Positions 47,736-57,711 of a DNA stretch of 64,000 nt are shown in pieces; position 1 is the stretch's first letter; the number at the start of each line of letters is the position of its first letter. This DNA comes from Sweltsa coloradensis (Eukaryota > Arthropoda > Insecta > Plecoptera > Chloroperlidae), in the NCBI GenBank assembly GCA_024449915.1, contig JAMZAV010000911.1, forward strand, positions 310,001-374,000. The letters run 5' to 3'. The notes under the pieces were generated by a model that saw only the letters and a program-made list of their open reading frames with translations, had not been told where the DNA came from and searched no databases. The position numbers were made by a program, and so were the translations under genes.

Positions 47736-49046
47736 TCACTTTATGACTTATGAATTTTTGCCACTGACAGTATAAGGCCGTTTTGTGTTTACCTCGACCT
47801 GTGCGTGATGACAAGAATAATTTAATAACTGCCACGTCTAGATCAACTGCCAGTGTGTGCAAAATGTGCAACTTGCTAATTTGTATGATTTTTTTTAATG
47901 AATAGAAAATCGTGAATTAGTTATATGGAAAACAATACAGAAATTTGGGGTATCGATACCCCACATTTTACTTTCTTGATACGATTTCCAGGAAAAATAG
48001 GATAATCATGATGTCAGGTAGGCTTAGACAATTGGTGTAAAATAGTAAAGATTTATCGATTTTATATACGTGAAATACTTCCTAGTTGGTGGAAGTGATT
48101 AAAAAGGCGCGGTCTCCGAACCCAATCTTTGATTCAAAATTCAATTCGATCTTACAATAGGCCTACACCAATCTAGAACAGTATTAATGCATTACGGTCC
48201 GCCCGTAAGCCGGTGATCAGTTCTCTGTGGTTTTCATCCATCTAAGTTGTAACAAAATAAAAAATAGACCAATAAAAAACGTCCATGGTGCGCATTGATT
48301 TGGGTAAAGGACAAGTGTTAATTTAACACGGACATAGGTCACCGCCACGTGGGGAGGGGGGGGGGGGGGAGACAGTTGGTTACTTACTACCAATATTTTT
48401 TTGTATTTTATAGGGAAGGTTATTTTGGTTATTTACTTACATATCACTGGAAAAAAAATCTTTACTGAATTAATTGAAACTAAACACCAGTGTTGGTACG
48501 ACTAAACTCGGTGCCCCCCAACCCCCACCCCCCCATCGCCACACAACACCCTCTCTCCTCTCACGAGTAAACATTGCCAGTGAAACACAACGAGCACGTG
48601 TGTACAAAGGCAACGACCTTCTCTAGAGACGGGGACCAAAAATGACCAAAACGCTGCCTGACAATAGGAGCTAGCAAAACAAGGAAAACTCAAGCATCCC
48701 AACCCTAACCTGACCACATTGAGTCAATGACGATCTTTACACCCATGCCGCCCGCGTTGCCCGCGTTTTAATTTTTCTCACTGATGACGGCACTGTAAGT
48801 TCTAAGTTTGTTGCATGGATACAAGTTACTTTTTTTCTTCTTATAAAAATATTACCAATGGCAATGGTGTAATATTCAAGCTATTGTTATTAATAATACG
48901 GATTCATACACTTGATGTTAGATAGCATAGCGTTATTTATCGGTCAATTTCAACATTCACACTTATCTCCCAAGGTAATCATTTAGTTTATCTGTGCTAC
49001 GGCTGACGATTTTGAAATCTGACTCTTCTAATTGAATACGTTATAT

Positions 49047-49165
49047 GGCATGAGCGTAGCGGAGCGAAGCGATAGAAAAGACTTCAATTTCACCGACCCC
49101 CCAAAAAATTTTATCTCGTTGTTTTGTTTTTTTTTTTGTTTTTTTTTTTTGTTTTTTTTCTGTCT
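49047..49165 (+). mobile_element. Type A fragment (outer end only)
   Basis: GGCATGAGCGTAGCGGAGCG, AGACTTCAATTTCACCGACC, and a T-rich tract ending TTTTCTGTCTAG, then unrelated sequence. Confidence 0.65.
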
Positions 49166-49490
49166 AGAAATTTTTTACATTAGGCGGCCTACCTAAAGTA
49201 TCTTTAAACCTTTTGTAGCTACTTAGTAGCTAGTTATTGTACCTGATTTATGATTGTGATAATATAATTTTAAAGTTTTTATGGAACATCTTAACAGTCC
49301 TTCTCACTATAACTAGGGCTATAGCCTACTCATTTTAACCGTAGACTTTAGACTTGTGGTGTCATTTCATGAGTGTTCCAAATTTCAATGCATTTTTGTT
49401 GGTTTTCTGTTTTTTGCACTACAAAAACAACAACATTTCGTTATTGCATTCAGTCCGGTATTTTTTATCTATAACGCTCAAAACGCACTC

Positions 49491-49957
49491 TAAAGGCCGA
49501 TGCACAATTGCCCGGTGGCGGTAACGATAACGCTACCGTTAACGATAACAGGAAGAAAGTTGAATCACACATTAACTTACACGTCACGATGCACAATAAA
49601 GCTTCCCGTTGCCGGTCGTTCCCGTATCCCGGCAACGACAACGGGAACATCACCAAGTTTTAACTTTCCGTAACGTTCCCGTTCAGTACCTTACCGGAAC
49701 CAATCAGAATCAAGATGTGCACGTCCTGACACTATTTTATCAGCTGATTGATGGTTTATACGCGAGTAATATGCGAAATAAATTAAATACAAATATGCGG
49801 AATAACAAAATAACAAAATATAATGAACACACTATTTGATATGTTCCCGTCGGCTTGCTTCACGGGCTATTGTGCATTGAAGCCCTTAACGTTAGCGTCT
49901 TCACGTCCTCGTTCTCGTTCCAGTTCTCGTTACCGGGCAATTGTGCATCGGCCTTTA
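49491..49957. mobile_element. MITE with AAAGGCCGATGCACAATTG termini
   Basis: TAAAGGCCGATGCACAATTG then CCCGG at 49491-49515 pairs with the reversed right end at 49930-49957. Inside, GATGCACAATAAAGCTTCCC (49589) and GGGCTATTGTGCATTGAAG (49863) form a second inverted pair, suggesting one element inside another. About 467 bp; superfamily unknown. Confidence 0.7.
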
Positions 49958-49958
49958 A

Positions 49959-50035
49959 CCCTCTCCCGTGCATATTACACAGGAGAGGAACACAGTCACT
50001 TTGCAACGCTTTATGATGCGATGCCCGGGAGAAGG
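49959..50035. mobile_element. 77-bp piggyBac-like MITE, TTAA-flanked (copy a)
   Basis: TTAA (49955-49958), then CCCTCTCCCGTGCAT, then an inner region, then ATGCCCGGGAGAAGG, then TTAA (50036-50039). TTAA duplications with CCY-starting inverted repeats fit piggyBac (Kolobok also uses TTAA). Extremely short. Confidence 0.7.
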
Positions 50036-50122
50036 TTAATATCGGTGTGTGGGAGGTACAGTGAGAGCAACACCTGCGAGACAAGTTACACATATGTTAG
50101 TGGGAGGTAGGGACAATATTAA

Positions 50123-50199
50123 CCCTCTCCCGTGCATATTACACAGGAGAGGAACACAGGCACTTTGCAACGCTTTAGGACGCTATGCCCGGGAGAAGG
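50123..50199. mobile_element. 77-bp piggyBac-like MITE, TTAA-flanked (copy b)
   Basis: Same termini and length as copy a, flanked by TTAA at 50119-50122 and 50200-50203. About 5 interior differences. Confidence 0.7.
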
Positions 50200-50861
50200 T
50201 TAAAGCCTAGTTTTTCAAAATTTCGCATGCGGTGCCAAACCCCCCGAGCTGTTTTCCCTGGAAGGATTTAGGATTTTAGTTTAAATTATGGCAGAGGATA
50301 TTCTTACGGCATACCGTAAGAATTACTAGAAATTATTCTTACGGTACGTATGTGTTTTCATTGGTTGTCTCATCACGTGACTCATCAACAGGCGCGCCGT
50401 AAGAATAGTGTATAGTAATTCTTACGGTCTATGCCTACTATGACCATGCCACCGCCTGCTCGAATGGGATGGACCCAAATAGACTGCCTGTTTTGTGAGT
50501 CATTTTCCCATGTTAAATAATTGACCAACAAAAGACAGCTTTGTAAGAATTCCGCAAGAAAGCGCCAGCTACGGCGCCTCTTTGCGCCAAACAATTTGAA
50601 GTTGCAAAGAAGCTCCAACTAAAAACCTTTATCTAAGATCTCTGGTTGTCTGAGTTTGTGTGTGTGTGTGACTGTGTGTCGGTAAACAAAACCTGTCATG
50701 TTTCTTCATATACTCAACAGAGCGTGCTAGTTACGGCGCAAAAATCTTCTTTCATCGACTGTGATTAGGACCGAAATGTTGGCTCACAAAACAGGCAGTC
50801 TATTTGGGTTCATCCCATTCGAGCAGGCGGTGGACCATGCACTAGGCAGGCCTAGGCTAGG

Positions 50862-50996
50862 CCTAACGTCGCTATTTTAAATCTTAAGTAGGCTACCTAC
50901 AAAACCTTTAACGTAGCTATTTTAAATCAAAAGTACCTACAAAACCTTTAACGTCGCTATTTTAAATCAAAAGTAGGCCTAGCCCTACCTACTGAT
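50862..50996 (+). repeat. ~45-52 bp minisatellite, three units
   Basis: Unit CCTACAAAACCTTTAACGTC then GCTATTTTAAATC and AAAGTAGG. The same unit occurs in two copies at 57228-57340. Confidence 0.8.
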
Positions 50997-51006
50997 CCAA
51001 AACGGT

Positions 51007-51233
51007 ACTTATTCGGCTAGGGGGGTTCAACTTTTATATAGGGCCTACACTGTAACGGAAAGGATTTCGGGTGCGCTCTTATCGATTATATCCTAGAACT
51101 AGCGCGGCGCACTGTAGCCAGCGGAAAGTTCGGCTAACCTAACGAAAGTACACCTTTAACATAAGTAGTAACAAGGCAATAATAGCAGTGTTAACAAGGT
51201 GTATAAAAGTTGGACCCCCCTAGCCGAATAAGT
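51007..51233. mobile_element. 227-bp MITE, GCTAGGGGGG termini (copy a)
   Basis: ACTTATTCGGCTAGGGGGG at the left and its reverse complement at the right. Interior includes AACGGAAAGGATTTCGGGTG and TAGCGCGGCGCACTG. Nearly identical to 57489-57711, so recently active or duplicated. Confidence 0.8.
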
Positions 51234-51344
51234 GCCTGAAAAACTAGGCATACCAAACGAAAAAGTTCGCTCCATGCCGTAAGAATAGTGTGTAGTAATT
51301 CTTACGGCATGCCGTAAGAATATCCACTCCGTTAAATTATGGCA

Positions 51345-51917
51345 ACCCTAGGCCCTAGTTGGTGAGTAGCTACTTTGCTGAAGAAAAGACATGATTGACA
51401 GGTTAATGGTCTTTAGCAATAAGGGGCCTACTTCCTTTGAGTTAGGCCTAGGCCCTACCTAGCATTGTATTAGTGGTTAGGTTAGGATTTGTACCTTGTA
51501 TAAATCTAAGGATTAATAAAAACTTGAACTTGGAGGCCGTCATGATAAGAATTCGAGTTTAATAACGCGTTTCTCCCCAATACTGGAAGATACTGAAACT
51601 CTACTCACCTTGATTCGGCTTTCGTAGGACTAGTTTTCTGAGAAAGTTCACACAACTCTTTCAAAACAGTCTTAAAATCAAATTCAAGCAGAGATGTTGA
51701 CAGAAGATGGCCTAGGCCATCACGTGTTGCTGCCTCTTCGTCCATTCGGATAGGCTAGGCCTAGGCCTACCCCGCGCTACCCACTCTGCAAACTGCAATG
51801 TAGGCCTAGGCCTAGGGATTTGTGTAGGTAGGGGTAAATTCAATAGCCCCAAAGGCCTGGGCCCCCCAAATTTTTAAACCTTTAAAACCGTGACGAGGGG
51901 ATGTTTGGGGATGAGCT
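51345..51917. other. AGGCCT-rich sequence, no gene
   Basis: Dense in palindromic TAGGCCTA words (51720-51820). No open frame of note. Confidence 0.5.
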
Positions 51918-52225
51918 AGTTTGGGGGCAGTGGCTCAGGTCACGGACACCCGGGATTGGGGGCGCATGCCCCTTTACATTTTTTTCGACTTGTGGTTTTT
52001 GGGGGGGGGGGGAAAAAACGTGGGTAGATTGTGAATGAAGAAATTTACAAAAAACTTTAGTTTTAAAAAAGCGCCTTTAAAAGGTTTTTTTAGGTACTTT
52101 AAAAATTTAAAAAATAGCGACTTTAAAAGGGTTTTTTGTGGTACTTTGTTTTAAAAATAGCGAATCCGTGAAATATTTTCGCGGCCAGTTGGGAAAACGG
52201 ATGTCCGTGACCTGACTTGCCCTAG
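51918..52225. mobile_element. hAT-like MITE (TCAGGTCACGGACA termini)
   Basis: Left CAGTGGCTCAGGTCACGGAC, right reversed AAGTCAGGTCACGGACATCC. ATGAG flanks the two ends. Interior has ATAGCGA/AATAGCG words and homopolymers that look unreliable. Confidence 0.5.
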
Positions 52226-52909
52226 ATGAGTGGGGGTTTTTGGCAGTGAGGTTATGTTGCATCTTGTAATCCCTTGTTAGTTTGGTTTTTTGTTTTTGTT
52301 TGGTATGTTCATTTTGTGTTCCCCTTTTTTTTTGGTTTTTATAGTTTTTTGTGGGTCGACTTAAAAAAAGGGGGGGGTGCGCGGCAATAACAAAGCCGGG
52401 CACAATTTTTAAAGGGGAAAAAATCATGGGAAAACCTTCGCTTCGCCCAAAATCGATTTCAAAAATTTAAACCCAATATTCTTGAGCAAAATTCAGTGGC
52501 AAAAAATTGCAACCCCGGCAATAAAAAAAAAAACATCTATTAAAAAGATGTGTAAAACTTTAGGCGGGCTAAATGTTAAACAGAGAATTTTTTTAAAACA
52601 CCCTAAATTTCGTTTAAAATTTCAAAAGGGTTGGGCCAGATTATTTAGAAAAAATTTAAAGAAAAAAAGAGAACTTTTATAATAAAAGGTAACAAGAAAT
52701 GGGAAAAGCCTAATAGTTCAAAAAACAAACAAAATTTGGGAAACAATTCCTTTTTTTTAAAAAGGAATAAAAAAATATTTAATGGGTTTTACCTTAAAGT
52801 TAGAAATGTACAGGAGGATATGTATAAATTTAGAGAAAAGTGCTGTAAAGGGAGGGGATGGAATGGGAGGTTACTGGAACGGAGTATTTCTGGACTAAAC
52901 CCAGACTAA
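52226..52909. other. Unclassified, suspect base quality
   Basis: Runs of A, T and G of unusual length and near-loss of short runs. No repeat or gene recognised. Confidence 0.4.
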
Positions 52910-53320
52910 TTGGATGAGCGAAGCGAAGCTTCAATTTCACCGCCCCCCAAAATTATTTACCCGGGGTTTTTTTTTTGTTTGTTTTCTGTCTTTTGTTCGC
53001 TCTCTCCCGGGGAAAAACGGCAAATGCGTTTTGATAAAAAAATTTGATGGGCCCTTTGAAATCCTGAACTTAACTTGTACTTTTTGGGGAAATCGAAGAA
53101 AAATTTCTATGAAAATCGTACTTTTCGATTTTTTTTGTTTTTAGTGCGATATTTTCGTGATTTTTGGGCCGACACCAAACGGGGGGGCAACCAAAGTTCA
53201 TATTTCACATGCACATTAAGGTAAAGGTGATATATTAAATTTTGAAAAAAAAGTTGAAAAAATTGCCAGAATCTATAGAAATAAATGTTTTAAATTTTAG
53301 TTTTTGAGTTTAAAATATTA
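52910..53320 (+). mobile_element. Type A fragment
   Basis: TTGGATGAGCGAAGCGAAGC, CACCGCCCCCC, T-rich tract, GGGCCGACACCAAACGG, CATGCACATTAAGG, GCCAGAATCTATAG. Contains stretched homopolymers relative to other copies. Confidence 0.65.
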
Positions 53321-53339
53321 AAACCTTTTAATAAAAAAA

Positions 53340-53962
53340 ATTTTTTAAATTTTTAAATTTTTAATTAATCTAATTTAAAAAAAAAAAAAAAGTCGTAAAT
53401 TGCAATTTTTTATAAGAATAATTTTTCGATTGCGCTCAAATTTAACACGAATATATAATTATAAAATTAAAAGTTCTGTAAAAAAAACATTACAAGGTAA
53501 AACATGTAAGTGTTTAATTTAAAAAACTGTTTAAAAAAAAAAAAAAACTAAAATTTCGATATTCATGAGAAAAAAATTTTTTGTTGCCCCAAAATTTTAC
53601 ACGAATATCTTAATTCATAAAATTAAGGTTCTGTGAAAAAATCATTAAAATCGAAAAAAGCATATAAGTGTTATAAGTCAAAGAAATTTTTCAAAAATCG
53701 AAAAAAATCGTAAAATTGTGATTTTCATGAGAAATAATTTTCCGATTGCGCTCAAAAACGTGGCAGTTCTAAGTTCAGAGATTTCGAAGGCCTCCATAAA
53801 ATTTCATCGCAATTGGAGTATCGGTTTAGCAGGAATCGTGTTAACAGACTCACAAAAATACAAAAAAAGAAAAAAGAAAGAAAGAAAGAAAAAAAGCATT
53901 CCGGATTTTTTTCACCAGTGTAGTGAAATGGATTCTTCGCTTTGCTCGCTACGCTCATCCAA
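53340..53962 (-). mobile_element. Type B unit, 3' part
   Basis: Two to three cores then ATTTTTTTCACCAGTGTAG, GAAATGGATTCTTCGC and CTACGCTCATCCAA. The last ~330 bp are clean and the first part looks low quality. It abuts repeat C. Confidence 0.7.
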
Positions 53963-54392
53963 TTACTTCTAGGTGGCAGTGCATAGTGACCAGAATTCTC
54001 GTGCGACTTTTCGTTGCCATGGTAACGTTACTTTTGTTAAAATGTAATTTCCATCTACACTACTTATTGGATCAAAATAAAATTAACATAGTCGTGACCG
54101 GACGGACATTCTAAATAATTTGGCCACCTCAGATTCTGTCGCCGTTTAGTTTGAAAAAAAAACTTTCGATTTACTTTAATATAACTTTGTAACTTTTTGA
54201 ACGATTTTGCCACGAAACTAATGGCATTCAATCGAGAACGAAGCTTGCGGATGGTCCAAATTTCAACTCGATCTGAGCCTCCGTTCGAACGTTTTGGCGA
54301 GACATACAAAATAAATACAAAAAACAAAAACAAAAAACAAAACAAAACCTGTGACTATTTTTACGGCAGAGTCAAATGGAAACGCTCGCTTA
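53963..54392 (+). mobile_element. Repeat C, third copy
   Basis: TTACTTCTAGGTGGCAGTGC through GTCAAATGGAAACGCTCGC. Homologous to 11426-11826 with about one difference in ten. The adjoining left sequence differs, being a type B unit here. Confidence 0.8.
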
Positions 54393-54526
54393 AAAAACAA
54401 GTCTTTGGACCACTAAATATTTTACATCCTATTGTTAATTGGTAATACCATAGAAATTAAAACAACTTTGATAAAATTATTATATTTTTCAAATAATTTT
54501 GCAATGGAACTTGAAAAAGTAATGAG

Positions 54527-54950
54527 ATCACACACATAACAAAAACTTGTAGTAATACAGCCAAACCTTATACACACTCGAAAGAAATGAGAACTAAAAA
54601 AGGGCCAAGCTCATCTACCCTTCCACATTTGTCATTCTTAATTTATAAACGTATACAGTGTCCCGTAACAGCATCCTTGAAAAGCTTGGCAAAATAGAAT
54701 TTGCATGATATTACGTTTAAATTAATTAGAAAAAAAGAACTTGGATGAACTATTACGTTTAAATTAATACTAATTGCAAATTCTATTTTTCCAAGCTTTT
54801 CAAGGATGCTGTTACGGGACACTGTACGTTAATGAATTAAGAATGCGCAAATGTGGAAGGGTAGATGAGCTTGGCCCATTTTTAGATTTCATTTCTTTTG
54901 AGTGTGTAAGGTTTGGCTGTATTTCTACAAGTTTTTGTTATGTGTGTGAT
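54527..54950. repeat. 424-bp inverted repeat (two ~178-bp arms)
   Basis: 54527-54705 and 54775-54950 are ~94% reverse complements (landmarks CAGTGTCCCGTAACAGCATC, CATCTACCCTTCCACATTTG). The 70-bp loop contains a direct repeat ATTACGTTTAAATTAAT. No TSD was identified. The 113-codon frame at 54774 is a by-product. Confidence 0.85.
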
Positions 54951-54984
54951 TGTGTTTACATTTACAAAACATTCCTAAGCTTTT

Positions 54985-55640
54985 TACATTTCTTGTCTCA
55001 ATCGGCAACAGTTATCATATTCCTTATTAACACCAGATATAAAAAAAGAATTTTGCCACTAAAAGGAGTTCCCCCAACAGATCCCCTTGTATTAAAATTG
55101 TGCACCTTTCAGTAATTTTTTTATTTTTTTTTGGCAAGATACTGAGGAGGCATCATATTATGCTTTTTTTTTTGTAAAATCTGCAACCTCTCACTCAACA
55201 TCATTTCTACACACTTGATACAGCAAAGTAGGCTTAAAATATTCAAAATGTGGTTTAATCCATGGTTTCTTAGATTATACTAATTGCACACCATGTTCCT
55301 TACCCAACTAGTCAGTTTACCTCCTGTTCTTCTTAAAAAGCCTACTTTTCTTCCCATTTTTTTAGTAATATAATTTATGTGGTTTAAAGTAAAGTTTATT
55401 GTCAATAATTATTCCTAGATATTTAAACTCATCGAGCATTTCAATCTCTTCATTTACAACTTTTAATTTTGGTATAATTCTTCCATCCATAACTTATTCA
55501 AATTATATCAAATTAACATTCCCCCTTAAAGATTTTTTGCACATTAATTTTAAGTTTTTTTTATTCCTACCATCTAGTCATTTTTTGATTCTCATGCATC
55601 ATTCTAAACATTTTTTCAATAATTCACTAAAACTTTAAAG
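54985..55640 (-). pseudogene. LINE RT thumb/C-terminal remnant
   Basis: Minus strand pieces: EFKYLGIIIDNKLYFKPH (55360-55440), then IKPHFEYFKPTLLY (about 55220-55265), then ERLQILQKK after a frameshift. Order and wording match the post-YADD part of CR1/L2/Jockey-like LINEs (F-KYLG-x-I-D...H, IKPHFEY, LQ-x-LQNKA). Heavily broken; nothing upstream survives. Confidence 0.65.
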
Positions 55641-56029
55641 GAATAAAAACCACCCATTCTTGGCTCAGGGGGAGGAACGCTTTCCCTTTTTTTCAGGAAT
55701 TTTTGTGGGAAGGGCTTTTCCTTTTTCTTAGATCAGGAATTTTGAAAGGGTCAAAGTTACTTTTTCCCGTGGGAACTTGGAACGAATTTTAACGTTTTTT
55801 TTTAAAATTTCCCTTTTTCGCCGTCGTAATCTCGTCAAAATTCCCAGTCCCTAATATCGTATCCTGCAAAAAAAAAAATATCTTGTGACATCTTGTTTTT
55901 TTGGGAATTTAAATTAACTAAGGGAATTAAAATTAAAATTAATTTTATCATTTTTTATTATTATTATTTAAATCTGTGATGGTAAAGGAACGTAAAAGGG
56001 AACTTATTTTCTCGCGTTTCTTGATAAAA
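55641..56029. repeat. Degraded copy of the GGAACG-rich element, suspect quality
   Basis: 55720-55860 is a reverse-complement match to 58200-58340 (CAAAGTTACT, GGGAACTTGGAACGAA, CGTCGTAATC), with many bases replaced by neighbouring homopolymer letters. This is characteristic of poor trace ends. Confidence 0.5.
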
Positions 56030-56780
56030 ATTGGGGGGGGGAAACCTTGGGGGAAAAAATTTCCCCCCCTTAAAAAACCTTAGACCTGCACTTTTTTGGG
56101 GGGTAGGCCTAACGATCAAATGAAATGATAAAAAGTTTTTTTTTTTAATTTCCGATTTTTTTTTAAAATTTTTAATGAGATTTTTTGGAAAACCCGGCTA
56201 ACGATTTGTTAATACATATTTTCATGATTTTTGGGGGCCGATTGACCAAAGGGGTTGGGGGGCGAAATTTCATATTTTCCCATTTTGTAGGTGCACGTTT
56301 GTGGGGTTTGAAAACACCCGATTTATCCTTGTGGGTATATTGCGGAAACAATTGTGAAGGATGCCCCGAGGGCTTTTTTTAGGGCCCTCAACCCCTTTCC
56401 CTTCGCATTAACGACGGGGGAAAACCTCGGAAAAAAACCCTCAGTTTAGGATTGCCGTCTCGGGCGGGATTCGAACCCGAGACCTCCCCAATCAGAGTCG
56501 AGCGCTTAGCGTTCGAGCCAACACTGTCGGTATTGACATAAAGATTTATGGTGATGTAGTGCCTTTTGAAAGAAAAAATTGAAAAAATTTTTGGGCAAAA
56601 ATTTATAAAAAATAAAGGTTTTAATATAAGCCTTTAAAGGGGTTAATAAAAAGTAATAATTTTCCAAATAAAATAGAAAATTAAAAACGTAATATTGGAC
56701 ACAAATATTCCAAAAAAAAACTCATCCATCAACGCGACTGGGGAAAAAACGTTCGGAAACGGGGTAGTTTAAAATTTTTG
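56030..56780 (+). mobile_element. Type A unit, low-quality copy containing a SINE head
   Basis: Recognisable A landmarks: GACCTGCACTTTTTTGG, GGGGGCCGATTGACCAAAGG, ATGGTGATGTAGTGCC, CTCATCCATCAACGCGACTG and a terminal GGGGTAG standing for CCTAG. A tRNA-like segment interrupts it at about 56455-56540. Confidence 0.55.
56455..56540 (-). mobile_element. tRNA-derived SINE head
   Basis: Minus strand: TGGCTCGAACGCTAAGCGC, CTCTGATTGGGGAGG, and a perfect box B GGTTCGAATCC with CGGG/CCCG stem. Related to 1750-1835. Confidence 0.6.
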
Positions 56781-57183
56781 GGGTTTTTTTAAAAAAGCAG
56801 TTTTATTAAAATTAATATTGTCTTCATTATTGCCGCGCACGTTCCCTCTAGGACCAGGGCCAGGAGCTTCCTCCCGTGCCGGTGCCAGGACCAGTTTACT
56901 GAGCTCGGTAAATATCTAGCAGGCAGTGCACGCCATCTTGATATTGAGTGACTCGCTTGTTTTGACTCGCAGTTTCGATTTTCCCCATTTCCCCCGGGGT
57001 TTAATAAAAATTTTTCTTGAAAACCTATAAATTGAAGGTACGTATAATATTAATTAAAACTTGGCATCCCTATGCTTCACATAAATTCAAAGTTTCAATA
57101 ACTACACTGGAACCCCCATGTGCAAGGCAATAGCCTAGGAGGCCTCTAGGCTTAGGAAGGGCTAGGGGCCTAGGCCTAAGCCT

Positions 57184-57373
57184 AGCGGTACTCTTTCGGT
57201 TGGTAGGGGCTATACAGTTTTTTTATGTGTAGGGCTACCTACAAAACCTTCAACGTCGCTATTTTAAATCTAAAGTAGGCCTACCTAAAAAACCTTTAAC
57301 GTCACTATTTTAAATGTAAAGTAGGCCTACCTAATGATCAAAAACTGTCCATACCAACCGAAAGAGTTCCGGG
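57184..57373. mobile_element. Short TIR element enclosing the minisatellite
   Basis: GGTACTCTTTCGGTTGGTA...ATACAG (57184-57215) pairs with CTGTCCATACCAACCGAAAG, AGTTCC (57346-57373). Between them are two units of the minisatellite seen at 50862. The right part is homologous to the flanks of the MITE at 51007-51233, making this locus a MITE-free counterpart. Confidence 0.6.
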
Positions 57374-57488
57374 CTGGTAAGGCCTAGGCCTACCCTAGCC
57401 TAGTAGGCCTAGCCCCTAGCCTAGCTAGCCTACAATCTCAAAACGCTTCGTAGACCTAGGCTTAGGCACATTTTAAGGTAGGGCCTAC

Positions 57489-57711
57489 TTCTTCGGCTAG
57501 GGGGGGCAACTTTTATATACACTGTAACGGAAAGGATTTCGGGTGCGCTCTTATCGATTATATCCTAGAACTAGCGCGGCGCACTGTAGCCAGCGGAAAG
57601 TTCGGCTAACCTAACGAAAGTACACGTTTAACATAAGTAGTAACAAGGCAATATAGCAGTGTAGCAAGGTGTATAAAAGTTGGACCCCCCTAGCCGAAGA
57701 ATGCCCATTTT
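57489..57711. mobile_element. MITE, GCTAGGGGGG termini (copy b)
   Basis: Near-identical to 51007-51233, apart from a few indels and the outermost bases (CTTCTTCGG/CCGAAGAA instead of CTTATTCGG/CCGAATAA). Confidence 0.8.

Larger units (their letters stand above)
46758..49046. other. No gene identified apart from repeat E and a short palindrome
   Basis: Contains the two features listed separately and a G-run at 48353-48370. The short frames at 47566-47871 and 48502-48717 (minus) show no domain. Confidence 0.5.
50294..51331. mobile_element. Hairpin-ended inverted-repeat element with 13-bp flanking direct repeats
   Basis: Flanked by TTAAATTATGGCA at 50281-50293 and 51332-51344. Both ends carry the module GGATATTCTTACGGC then a second CCGTAAGAAT/ATTCTTACGG hairpin. 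A further copy of that hairpin is at 50397-50430. Inside, 50443-50505 and about 50775-50848 (CCGCCTGCTCGAATGGGATG and on) are inverted repeats. The right half also contains a minisatellite (50862-50996) and a nested MITE (51007-51233). No coding capacity. The length of the direct repeat is unusual for a TSD. Confidence 0.7.
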
